From contig NC_135356.1 in the NCBI RefSeq assembly GCF_051622035.1, positions 1,240,001 through 1,304,000 on the forward strand: a stretch of DNA of 64,000 nucleotides. Reading direction: 5' to 3'. Within the stretch, counting starts at the first letter, position 1, and each line of letters opens with the position of its first letter. Below are positions 33,911-44,300 of the stretch, one piece after another. The DNA comes from Arctopsyche grandis. Its lineage: Eukaryota; Arthropoda; Insecta; Trichoptera; Hydropsychidae. A program made the translations under genes and the position numbers. The notes below the pieces were generated by a model. It was not told where the DNA came from. It did not search any database and saw only the letters and a program-made list of their open reading frames with translations.

Positions 33911-34998
33911 CATATATTCAATGTCTCTTACTTATTTTTGTAATTGACCTGTTAGGCCTAAATAAAATAAAATAACAATAAGTATATGTAAGTATTACAA
34001 CAATCAAACCTCTAACACATCGACCAATTCGAGAAATAAAACATTCTCGATCCGTTGAAACGCCTTTTTGGCCACGCTCAACGACAATTCTTCCAAAGCC
34101 GCAAAACCCAAACTCTCCCAATCGGAATTCGGAACGCCCAGACAGCCAATGTTGTACGCCTCACTAAAAAAATGAACAAATTTTAAAACGCGAACGATTT
34201 CGACTGACAACGAAAGACACCGTCCATACTTGAACATGTGATTTTGTATGTACTGATGCATCGCATGAGATAGAGGCACGTTTATCGATTGCATGGCATT
34301 GGCCTGCAGACAGAACACGTGGCCTTTCTGAAATCCGACAACTGATCCGATCACCGGCTGCGAAGACTCAGGAAAGGGGACCAGCTTGATCGAAAGCATG
34401 CCGCCGCCGGAGAAACACAGCAAATCCTCATACGTCGCATGCCAAGACACCGAGGAAGCATTTTCCGCCTGTTTAACAAACTTTCATTATACAAAACATC
34501 ACTCACAATTATTGGAAAAAAATTCATACAAATGTGCACAACGCCTCGAACATTAACCTTTCCAAACTTCAAATAATACAAAATAAATCCCTAAAAACAA
34601 TTTATAATACGCCCATATATACTAACTAAATAATATTCCGTTTGTTACAGACATTAACAACAAACTAACCAGTACAACAAAATGTCTATACCCTTCAGGT
34701 ATAACACACAGATTACCTAAACACAATCTGCTTTAAGTCATCGACTTTAGAGAGTCTTTAATTAAAATTATGTATTAGATGTATTATGAGCATTTTATTT
34801 TTAAATGCTTTTTATTATTACTAAATTGTGTTCACAATACATCTTATATCTATTTTAATATCTACTGATCATTTTCTATTTTACAATTTTAAATTAATTT
34901 TGTTAGTAATCATAGTATTATGTTATTAATATGTACAGCGTAATAGGAAAAAAAGAGCTCAAAAACCTATTTACAATCCTCCAATTACATATACATAT

Positions 34999-35418
34999 AG
35001 CCAGCAGTATGGTCGGTGGTTGCGTTTATGTTTAGCACCGAGAGGTTACCGGGTTCGATCCCGTGCTAATCTTTAATACTGCTGACTGTCAGACTTCGAT
35101 ATTTGTGACTCCAAGTCGATCGTTTCTTATCAGAGTTTGCCAATTTATCTGATTTCATTGTTGAAACAATTCCTCCATCAAATTGGCAAAAATCGTCGTA
35201 CCAACTATGTCACAAATATCTGAATTTGATTTATGTACAATATTGTGATTAATTAACTGTTAATTTTGTGTTCTTCAGCCTCTCGAAATACAGCGATTTA
35301 TGTAATAAAAATGGTGCAATGTTTGTAATTAATTGTCTAGGAAGGCGCATTGGGGTCTACCTGTTATGCCTTCCTCGTATATATGTATGTATCTATGTAA
35401 AATAAATAAATAAATATA
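34999..35418 (+). mobile_element. tRNA-derived SINE in IFT122-A intron 8
   Basis: The head carries GGTTGCG and a clear B-box GGGTTCGATCCCGTGC. The body has CGTTTCTTATCAGAGTTTGC and CAATTTATCTGATTTCATTG. The tail has GGAAGGCGCATTGGGG, ATGCCTTCC and a (TAAA)n end. It is the same family as 31,126-31,474. Confidence 0.87.
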
Positions 35419-36465
35419 CAATGAGACTTACGGTGAAAAGAAGTTGCTGCGTAGCTATCATATAAACATGACAACAACAGCTTTCGTCCACGATTGCTAT
35501 CATCGATTTAGAAGAGCTCAAGTCGAAGCACCTGATCGCTGATTCAATAGTCACCAACACTTCCATGGAAGCTTCATCCAGGTCGACTTTCCATATCTAT
35601 AAATACAAGATAAATAGTTGAAAACTTTAAAATCAATAAAATATTATAATGGACTTCCATTCAATCAACAATTTGATACAATTAAGTCAACCTGTTAAGT
35701 ATTAAATAACATTCTCAATAAACGTACAAATGTACAGATATTATGTACCAAAGACAAAAAATCATCAAATTCAATTTTTGTATGTTAAAAAACGATCAAG
35801 TTGCGATTCGAGTACTGCAAGCATTTTTTGCTATGTGTTACGAATGAAGAATTCGATACAATGTGCTAAATATGGATATAGAAAATGATCTCAATTGCCG
35901 TTACGAGTCATTCCGGTTAATTGAAAACTGCCAAGCGATGCATTTCTTCGGTAAAAATAACGCTGACCCACGTTAGTACAAGTTTATACACATTGCTCTG
36001 AAAATACATACGTATATAACAAATAGATATGTAAATTGCGGACCTCTCCATTGGCGAGTCCCAACAATAGTGCTTCTTTATTTTGAACCGTAGTAACTTT
36101 CACGTATCTTATCGAAGCGGGCACATTCCACGATGCCAGATTCTTGCCTCCGATCATCAACAGCTTGGCGTCTTGGCACAGCAGAAGAGCACTGCTTGTC
36201 GCCACCAGCAACGAACATTCGGCTTTCTGGGGTATCTTCTCCTTGACGCGATACAGCATACCGTCAGTATCGCTCTGCTCATATATGACTATACGCTCGG
36301 GCAGTTGTACCTGTATGTATAATAATTTTCTTAAATCACAATGACTCAAATCATATCTTTAGAGCACATGTTTTAAATATTAAAATCAATCGAAAGATTG
36401 AAATTTGTAGTTGTCACAAAAAAACGTGACGTCATTTAAAAAAAATACCGTTGTATTGTGTATAT

Positions 36466-36866
36466 GTTACAATTGAGGTGTATCTTCCAGTTGTAATATA
36501 TTTCGACTACATACAATAATAACATCACAGCTGTCAAAACTCAACTGTTATATTACAACTAGGGATCCCAAATCTAAATATTCGAATACTTTTTATACGA
36601 ACTTATTTTTTTTTTTAATTTCAATCTACAGCACATTTAGTTCTATTTTATGTTCCAGATAATGATTCTCTTAAAATTTTATCTTAATAATATCTTGAAC
36701 TTCTTAAAACTACTATTCGATATTCGAATATTTGGGATCCCTAATTACAACTGGCGCACATTGTTGAAAGTGTATTTGCGCTTGCAATTGTATTCGTATA
36801 TGAATGACCTAAAACGCCAGTTGGAATATATTACAACTGAAAATACACTTCCGACTGTAACATATA
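36466..36866. mobile_element. MITE with about 40-bp inverted ends, itself interrupted
   Basis: The outer sequences CAGTTGTAATATATT and AATATATTACAACTG and their flanks (TGTTACA at one side, TGTAACA at the other) are inverted over about 40 bp. A hAT MITE has inserted in its middle. The class is unclear because no target duplication could be read. It lies in IFT122 intron 6. Confidence 0.65.
36560..36743. mobile_element. 184-bp hAT MITE nested in another MITE
   Basis: The ends TAGGGATCCCAAAT and ATTTGGGATCCCTA are perfect inverted repeats. A perfect 8-bp duplication ATTACAAC lies at 36552-36559 and 36744-36751. Confidence 0.92.
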
Positions 36867-38029
36867 TGTATGTACATTCACTTCAAAGTACAATATGTAT
36901 ATATCATATACATATGTATGTACTTAGATAAAAATGAAAAAAAAAAAACTAATGAGACATGAGCTTGTTTGTTATTAGACAACTTATCCAGTCGTGGTTT
37001 TATCGAAGACAATTCCACACATAATGGATCATGAATATTCACACTATTAAGATGTTTTGTCTTAATTAAACTCATGGTTGAGAAATCAGTCTCGCAAAGG
37101 TAAAAGAGTTTTCAGTGCACGGTATTAAAGATCTGGGAAGATTTGTGCTTTCAATTTGATTCAAAAGGACGCAAGTGAAGTTGTGGTTTCAAAACACTTT
37201 TTTAATTCTTCAATTATTTTATCTTCTAAATTAACCAATATATCACTCCATGGCAAAAATGGATGAGATGATGCAACGTTATCCATAAGCTATTGTTTTA
37301 ATTTGTTATTTACTTGTTTGCCGACGGACGGTAATGGGCCGCAGACCATAGTTTGAGTAGCACTGCTCTAAGGACACTATACATATTTAAGTCTGATATT
37401 GAAGTTGAGGCTTGCTAAAATAGAAACTCACGGCTAAACGATGTTTATAAATAGCTATCTTCTGCACCTTGTCGTGGCACTTGATTTTGACTTTGGTGCC
37501 CGACGTCAGGTGGTGAATTATGACGTCGGTTAAATTCTCCCGGTATGCATACTTCTCGTGGTACAAGCCGTGTACTTTATTGAAGACGATTTGATAGCAC
37601 CATAGTGTGCCGTCCAAGCATCCCAGAGCCTGTCGGATGACAAATTGTTAAGGGCAACCAACTTTTTGAAATAAATCTGTCAAGTTAGTCTGTGGACTCA
37701 CTATAGTGTTGGTGTTGTCGCAGTGCTCTATGGACCAGACCCATTGTTGGGAATTTTTCAGTACAGGAACGCCTTCAAGGGTGGTGATGATCCAACCTTT
37801 TACGCCACACACTAAAATCAACTCGCCCAGTCTATTCAAACACACCGGCATCAAACCTGAAAATCAAATCAATTCACATTAAAATAAATAGTTAATTATA
37901 GCCAGCGTTGCTCGGGCAGGTGAAAGTTGGAAAAAAAGTATACAAATTCAGCTTTATATTAAGTATAAAAATACGATCAATAAATAATTCGCCGAGCAAA
38001 AGCTGCTTAATTCGCATTATACATACATG

Positions 38030-39130
38030 TCTGTATTTATTTATTTATTGAAAAAAATCAACAGACAACAAATGTAGAAATGCATAAAAATAAAGAATAA
38101 ATGTAACAAAATAAAATAACATCTGGGCCCAATTATATTTTTTTACAAATTACATAAAATGGTACATAGAGACAAACAAATGAATAAAACTAAAACATGA
38201 CTAAATAGAACAGTACATAACTAAACATGAAGTGATGTAATATTGGATAAAGATTACATATGTATATAATAGAAATAGAGAATGAATCAACCAATCAAGA
38301 CTCTCCTGATGGCAGTCCTGATTTGATGCAAGGAAATACCGAATAGATCAACATCATTCAGCTCCCCGTTAAACATACGATAAACACGCTGTAGATAGGA
38401 ATATTTTAGGGAATTGGTTCTGAAAGTATCAAGTGAAAAGAGTGTCTAGAATACCTAACTGGGATCCTGAAATCAACCTTACTCCGGACATCGGGACAAC
38501 CAAGAAAACCATTTAGGAGTATAAAAAGGAACGTAGCATCAGAGAGTCGTCGTCTGATAGAAAGACTGTTAAAAGTATGGGCGTAGATAGGAAAACGGTA
38601 GCGTAAGGATTTGATAAATTTTAGTTGAACTTTTTCAATACAATTAAAATGGGATATATAAAAAGGTGAACAAGATAATTGAGCCAAATTCAAGGTGAGA
38701 CCTTACAAGGGAAAAATAAAGTAAATTAAGTACATGAGGATCATCAATGGGTTTAGTTGAGCGGAGTAGGAATCCAAGAGATTTATATGCTTTATTAGTA
38801 ATGAAGGAAATATGTTCAAAGTAATCGAGTTTATTATTAAAAATAACACCAAGATCCTTAATAGGATGTATTTAGAATTGAATGGTTTAAATGGTAATGA
38901 TAAGTGACATTAGATTTTTTTCTGGTAAAATTTTCAAAATAGAACATTTTTCAGGATTTAGAAAACGGTCACTATTTAAACAATATATAGCAAATCTATC
39001 CAAATCTTTTTGCAGTTTATAACAATCGTCTATAGTGTAAATAGGTTTATAAATTTTTGTGTCATCAGCATAAAGAAGTATGGAAGAGTTTTTAAAGATG
39101 TATGTATGTAAATAGTGTCGCTTCAATTAC
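38030..39130 (-). mobile_element. 5'-truncated LINE with reverse transcriptase remnant
   Basis: On the minus strand, IFT122 intron 4 contains LLYADDTKIYKPIYTIDDCY (reverse transcriptase motif with YADD), then LDRFAIYCLNSDRFLNPEKC. Farther on comes LVRSHLEFGS, then a shift into PFYISHFNCIEKVQLKFIKS. The fragment ends near 38,030 in a repeated AATA tail. Motif style resembles CR1/Jockey-type elements. The 5' end is truncated within the RT domain, and a frameshift near 38,680 makes it dead. Confidence 0.87.
38406..39126 (-). pseudogene. LINE reverse transcriptase fragment
   Basis: Two minus-strand frames (39,126-38,887 and 38,693-38,406) cover the YADD catalytic motif and the downstream thumb of a non-LTR reverse transcriptase. 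The upstream palm motifs and the endonuclease are missing. Confidence 0.85.
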
Positions 39131-40179
39131 AAGTAATCATACAAAAATTATTCAAACAGTAATGAAACGAGTGCAATTATAACACATAACGCAAATTACC
39201 AATAGGACGATCCTTCATAACTTGCTGACCGGACGCGTTGTAAAACGAAAGCGTCTCCGACCAATCTCCGACCAGAAGAGCACTCTCCGTCCAAAGCACC
39301 GACCACACGGGACAACCCTCTCGACTAATTTTCAACCTCTCTTCACAATTCTGAAACACACAAACAAACACTTGTTCATATTTAAATTATCTCGGAAACC
39401 ATTCAACGATCCTATCACTATCAAACTGCAAAGTCTGATCAAAGCAAACTGTCTGTATTTACATAATTGGTGAGTAGCTGAATAACTTAAATTAGTCAAC
39501 AAGTTATACATATTATTATTTGCTCGGTAATTCCGTATCGCTTCTATGGATGCAAGTATGTATGTGTATATTTATATTCATATACACATAACTGCTGATA
39601 TTTATGCTTCTAGATATCTACACGTCTATCACTACGTACTCATCAATTGCCAATTCTATTTACGTTTTACAATTTATCTTATTTTTATTACATTGCTATA
39701 TTTTATTCTGTGTACTTTCCATGTTCCTTATTTCCATGTGCTTTATTTTCCTACTCTTTTCTTATTTTAAATGTTTGAGCTTTTCTTTTTTTTACCTAAA
39801 TGTGAAAATTATTAATGGTTTACTTAACATAATTATATTTTTTTTACTATCAATCTATGTAACTTAATAAACTGTAAATTTTCCAAATAAATAAATAAAT
39901 AAATTATTAGCCACCGATTTAACATAGTAATCTATTTAATTGTCAGAAATATTCTAGCCGAAAATAGCAGTTTATTAGCATAGTGCACTCACTAGCAGAG
40001 CTATTGCATACCAGTAGAGAGGTCAAGTCGACGGTTATTAAAAAAACACAGAACGACCATCTCCTATTAGAATTTTCCAATTTTTCTATCTTAATTGTTG
40101 TGACGAATGCAATAAGTTGTTATCTTCTTCCTCAGTTTCTCGCAAATTCGAATTATATTCGAATCTTACAAATGCTACC

Positions 40180-40570
40180 TACATACATACATACATACAT
40201 AATGTTACAGTTTCGATTCCCACTACAGCCCCGCTGCTGGCCAGACCTTGGTGTGTGACTTGAGGTCCATCGTTTCTTATCAGAGTTTGCCAATTTTTCT
40301 GATTTTCATTGAAACGGTTCATGTAAAATTAGCATCTCCTTTCCTATCTCTCTTGCTAATCTCAAGTTATTCAGCGTCTTAAAATTCGACAATTTGATTA
40401 TAAAATGCTGCAAAAATTTCTCCATAGATGTCACTGTGGATGTTTATATGAATTCGCATTGTATAAAATGCTTATATATTGTATTTAAAGTACAATCGTA
40501 GCAAACCATATGTGTCACTTTGGGGTAATTCCTGTCATGGCACATATGTATGTAATAAAATAAGTAAAGC
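40180..40570 (+). mobile_element. tRNA-derived SINE in IFT122-A intron 3
   Basis: A diverged head with B-box-like GTTTCGATTCCCACT is followed by the family body (ATCGTTTCTTATCAGAGTTT, then GATTTTCATTGAAACGGTTC) and a tail of different sequence (GTGTCACTTTGGGG, CATGGCACATATG). It is an older or variant member of the SINE family. Confidence 0.75.
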
Positions 40571-41850
40571 ATTCGCTGTGTTTTTACTGAATTTCAAATA
40601 TTATATAACTACTGGCCACTTATGTACATAACTTATAAAATTAAAGCAATATTACCGTAACCTCAAAGCGAAATTGAGATAAGTTCACAGTTTGGTCAAA
40701 TTTGATCATTAATGCAGTTTTCTTCCCATTTTCATATTCTTTTTAGGCATTATTGGCAACTTTTCAAAATAGCATCACATTTTTTACAATACAACAGACA
40801 AAAAGTTTTAGTTTTAATTACAAATTACATATGAATTCAATTCAAAATCACACGTTAAAATTCCAAACAGCTCAAATTGAAATACATACAGTTAATTGTA
40901 GTACAATTGTAAAGAATTATCATTTTTACATTCAGTCCCCTTGATTTATTTCAATCTTTAAAATGGTGCCCTGATTAACCGTATCTTGTAGACATACATG
41001 TGTACATATATACCTTATCCCTTATTGAAACAAAGCCGTTAGACAAGCCTACGGCCAACAATTGCCCGTCCAACGACCACGAGCAACATGTGATTCTCCG
41101 GGACCCGTTGACACGGTGTTTCTGTACAGCCTTAACTTCATTAGACCAAAACGCAATGTCGGAGACGGCACACGAGGTCAACTGGTGAGTTATTGGATTG
41201 TAGGCCAAACACTGCAGCGGTTCGTTGTGTCTGAAAAGATAACATATTATGTCATTTGATTCGCACTACTCAAATCATGTACACAAATACGTACGAATAT
41301 TTAAGCACTCCTTCAAGTTTCGACGTCCAGATTATGACTATCTTGTCGGCGCCCCCCGATGCAAACTTTCGACCGTCCTTAGCATAAGCTACGCAGTACA
41401 CAGTGTCCTTGTGGCCTCTCAGCAGCCTGATCAAGGAGCCGTCTTGAGGATCGTATACCATGACCCGCTCACTAGCCGCCACTATCATCTGGGTACCATC
41501 GGGACTATAGCACAGACTCTGCACGCTGAAAACAATAAATAAAGGTGCATACTATTTATGTATATGCAATCAATACAAGTATTAAAACTAGGCTGTACTT
41601 TCGATCGATATGGAGTATGTTGACATTTTTGACATTTCGTCATACACTCCAAGGCTAGCCTGCCATTTTAAATAATTAGTACAAAGCTTATTAATCAAGA
41701 TATGAGCATTGTGAGTATTACCAAGAGTATTCAGTCTTTTCCGCCTCGTGAATCTTGTTAATCCACTTGGGAACTGTACGCATTTTTATTATTTTGAGCC
41801 TGATGATATTGTACGAAGCGAGCTTGTGTGTTGTCTGAGTTGTCACTGCC

Positions 41851-41865
41851 GTTGCTATTGGTTAC
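41851..41865 (-). promoter_or_regulatory. RFX X-box upstream of IFT122
   Basis: In gene orientation the site reads GTAACC-AAT-AGCAAC, an exact fit to the animal X-box GTNRCC-N(1-3)-RGYAAC. It lies about 70 bp upstream of the ATG at 41,783. RFX factors use this motif to switch on ciliary genes, including IFT genes. The only recognised cilium gene in the window lies directly downstream, which supports the site being functional. An overlapping CCAAT is also present. Confidence 0.75.
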
Positions 41866-42064
41866 AAACTCGACTCTCTGCTCGGCACCTCTTTTGAGGA
41901 GTTTACAATAATAAAGCTTTTAGAAACTAACAATTTTGTATATATTGTATATATTTCTTCGAACAAATCGAGTTGAGTTGAACAAATAGTGCTAAAACTC
42001 ATCTTCTTTGAGTGCTATGTCCTCCAAAAGGTTGGCTACCACATATGTATCATACATTTTTAAG

Positions 42065-42376
42065 TTAAATCCCAATGCGCCTTCCTGGCCAATTAATTAA
42101 AAACATCGGTATACAATTTTTAGAATAATTTCAACAAAGCATCATAGAGACACCTATGGATAAATTTTGACAAATTTTTGATAAACTTACATTTTCGGAG
42201 CATTTTTTTTTTATATAAATCGTCAAATTTCGAGATACTTAGAAACTCGAAATTTACGAGACACTTATGGACAAATTTGCAGGATTTTTATACGAATCAG
42301 TGAAAATCGCGAGAAATGGGTAAAGGTTGCCAATTTGTTGCATATATCCTAACCACTAGTCCAAGCTGCTGGTTAA
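42065..42376 (-). mobile_element. SINE, minus orientation, B-box deleted
   Basis: Reverse complement starts AACCAGCAGCTTGGACTAGTG and GTTAGGATATATGC, then jumps into the body AAATTGGCAACC. It ends with GGCCAGGAAGGCGCATTGGG. The B-box segment is missing. Confidence 0.75.
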
Positions 42377-42630
42377 TTTGGTTTAGTTCAACCGCATTAA
42401 AAATTAATGGGCTGAAATTGAATGTACGGAAATATTATTATATTTTACTACTATGAGCACCGAGTTGTTACCGGTGGCTTAGTCTTTTACCAGCAGTTGA
42501 AAGATTGGTAGTTTCGACTCAATTAAATCCTACTTTCCCTCCCAAAAATCGATCTCTACTGGACTGTTTTTTTCTTTCAGATATCTGGGGTTCGTTATGA
42601 ACACTTGCTCGATTTTTCAGCCTGCTTTAA

Positions 42631-43143
42631 CCTTTTGAATACTGACCAACGCCAATCGGCGTTTTGCCAACAATCCCATGAGCCTGAAATACACCGATAG
42701 TCGTTGTTTTTTGAGTATGTAAAAAATAAACAAGAATACTACCCGATAAGCCTTTCCAGGTAGCATTGAAAAAAATGCATTGAATATGGGTCGTGTAATC
42801 CGTGTCAATGTTTATAAAGACTGGTTTACACCAGAATTGCTGAATTTATAATTATAGTAGAATTTCTCGTTGGAAATCCCTAGCTGCTGAGTATTTTAGA
42901 TTGTGGCATGGTATTTAGATTGTGGCATGGTATTTAGATTGTGGCATGGTATTTAGATTGTGGCATGGTATTTAGATTGTGAGCATGACATTTTAAGAAC
43001 GATGAAGATCGAACTAGTTTTTGAGAAATACATAATTAATAGACTTCTTTTGTTTATTTTATATTGTTGCAAGATATATGTACATATTAGAGAGTCTAAA
43101 CACACCTTTACAAAACTCGGAATCCTCATTGGTAGTTATCTAG
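42631..43143. mobile_element. piggyBac-type MITE, right end replaced
   Basis: Begins CCTTTTGAATACTGACCAAC directly after TTAA (42627-42630). It follows the family to the TAGTTATCTAG string, then switches to unrelated sequence that is shared with the composite repeat elsewhere. Confidence 0.8.
42897..42985. repeat. 19-bp tandem repeat, about four units
   Basis: TTTAGATTGTGGCATGGTA is repeated head to tail. The same place in the sister MITE copies has one or two units, so this is a local expansion. Confidence 0.92.
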
Positions 43144-43413
43144 GGCCTCATACTTTTTTAAATAATGCAATAATAATTATGACTGTTGGTTGTATCAAAA
43201 AGTTATTTTCTTTGAATTTTTAATAGATTTTTATTTATCATAAAATATACTCACAATAAATTTATTCTACATATATGTATGTATGTATGTATATAATAGT
43301 TATTAATCTAACGATTATTATCTATTTACAAGGTTTTTATTATTCGCTTTCGTTTTGATGATAGTAATAAAATTAATAATAGGAGATCATTCTAGTTTGA
43401 CATGCATATGTAC

Positions 43414-43750
43414 CAGTGGTTCTCATGTGCAGCCATCAACGCTTCATAAAGTAATATTTCACAATTTTATTTGTTATTTTTTGCATATTATGTAGTTCGA
43501 TTAAAACAACTTCTGAATTCAAATTCAAAACGTTAATTTATAGTGTCTTCAATCTTTATCTGGAACTTGCTATATGCTTGCATTAATTTATGTACAATAT
43601 TCTATTATTGTACATAAATTTATTTTTTTGTAGTTGTTTATAATTCGAACTATGTATGTAATCCATGTCAAAAATTTATAAATAATTTTACAAATAAAGT
43701 AGTGAAATATTACTCTATATAGCGTTGGTGGCCGCACATGAGAACCACTG
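43414..43750. mobile_element. hAT-type MITE, family 2 (third copy)
   Basis: Same CAGTGGTTCTCATGTGCAGC ends and 337-bp length as the element at 12,558-12,894. Confidence 0.85.
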
Positions 43751-44087
43751 ATCTAGTCACATATCTGCACTCAGATTGACTGAAATTTGATACAAAAACA
43801 TTTTTTCGGGTTTCAAAGTATTTTTGCACACTCCACTTCTCCGGAAGTTTTTCCTAAGTCTGCAAATCGTACGACTCGTTGATCAATGCAAAACTCCTTA
43901 ATGGAAGATCAGTTGATGTAGTATTTTTGTAAATAAACACTCCAGAGATGATTTCACGAGTACCGAAGCAAAGCATCCAAGACAGTCAAGTCAGAACAAA
44001 ATTATTGTCGATTATATCGCAAACTCCTTCATCTGGAAAACACATTTATAAATTTTGTTAAAAATGTTTTTAATGTATTATTATGGT

Positions 44088-44300
44088 TAGGGTTGCCACC
44101 TTAGACCCAAGTCTCACCCGGTGATAGTGACAAAAAAAATATGTATTTATATTTATGTACATATACCTTATTCGCTCAGTAATGCATTTTTGTACACAAG
44201 ATATCGCCAAACATTTCATACAAAAGACATGAGCTACATACCTGTCACATGGAGACATAACCTTGAAACCCGAAGCCCGGAGACTTCGGTGGCAACCCTA
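44088..44300. mobile_element. 213-bp hAT MITE with TAGGGTTGCCACC ends
   Basis: Perfect 13-bp inverted ends TAGGGTTGCCACC and GGTGGCAACCCTA lie between ATTATGGT (44080-44087) and ATTGTGGT (44301-44308), an 8-bp duplication with one change. Confidence 0.88.

Larger units (their letters stand above)
19009..41783 (-). pseudogene. IFT122: IFT122 copy A, complete 20-exon gene broken by three exonic insertions
   Basis: Intraflagellar transport 122 is a core IFT-A subunit that moves cargo back along cilia. Coding exons, all GT-AG and phase-consistent: 41722-41783, 41295-41525, 41014-41230, 39200-39350, 37702-37856, 37432-37629, 36044-36310, 35432-35596, 34230-34468, 34010-34163, 33095-33259, 32765-32913, 31530-32700, 30839-31026, 22451-30783, 22253-22361, 19760-21006, 19511-19692, 19227-19385, 19009-19146. 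Exons 1-9 encode the WD40 propellers ([35 protein letters not shown]). Exons 10-16 encode the helical solenoid (AYRGKFIDAARLYRSNGQSH). Exons 17-20 hold two Cys-pair ribbons (CYRC/CNYC and CPHC/CSFC). Spliced length without insertions is 1,181 codons, the family's usual size. An LTR stub splits exon 13, a BEL element exon 15 and a TRIM exon 17. Exon 12 has lost Gly-Trp-Val. The first 12 exons could still make a truncated product. Confidence 0.93.
42757..43965. repeat. Composite repeat block, third copy
   Basis: This 1.2-kb block (piggyBac MITE part, hAT MITE, partial coding-like frame) matches 11,961-13,110 and 49,939-51,090 through all internal boundaries. It stops at ACGAGTACC. It therefore moved or was copied as a unit, separately from the 38-kb duplication. 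Confidence 0.85.

Noticed and set aside
34999-35085. Possible tRNA gene because of GGGTTCGATCCCGTGC
   Set aside because: There is no cloverleaf or acceptor pairing. The same head recurs with a common body and tail, so it is a SINE.
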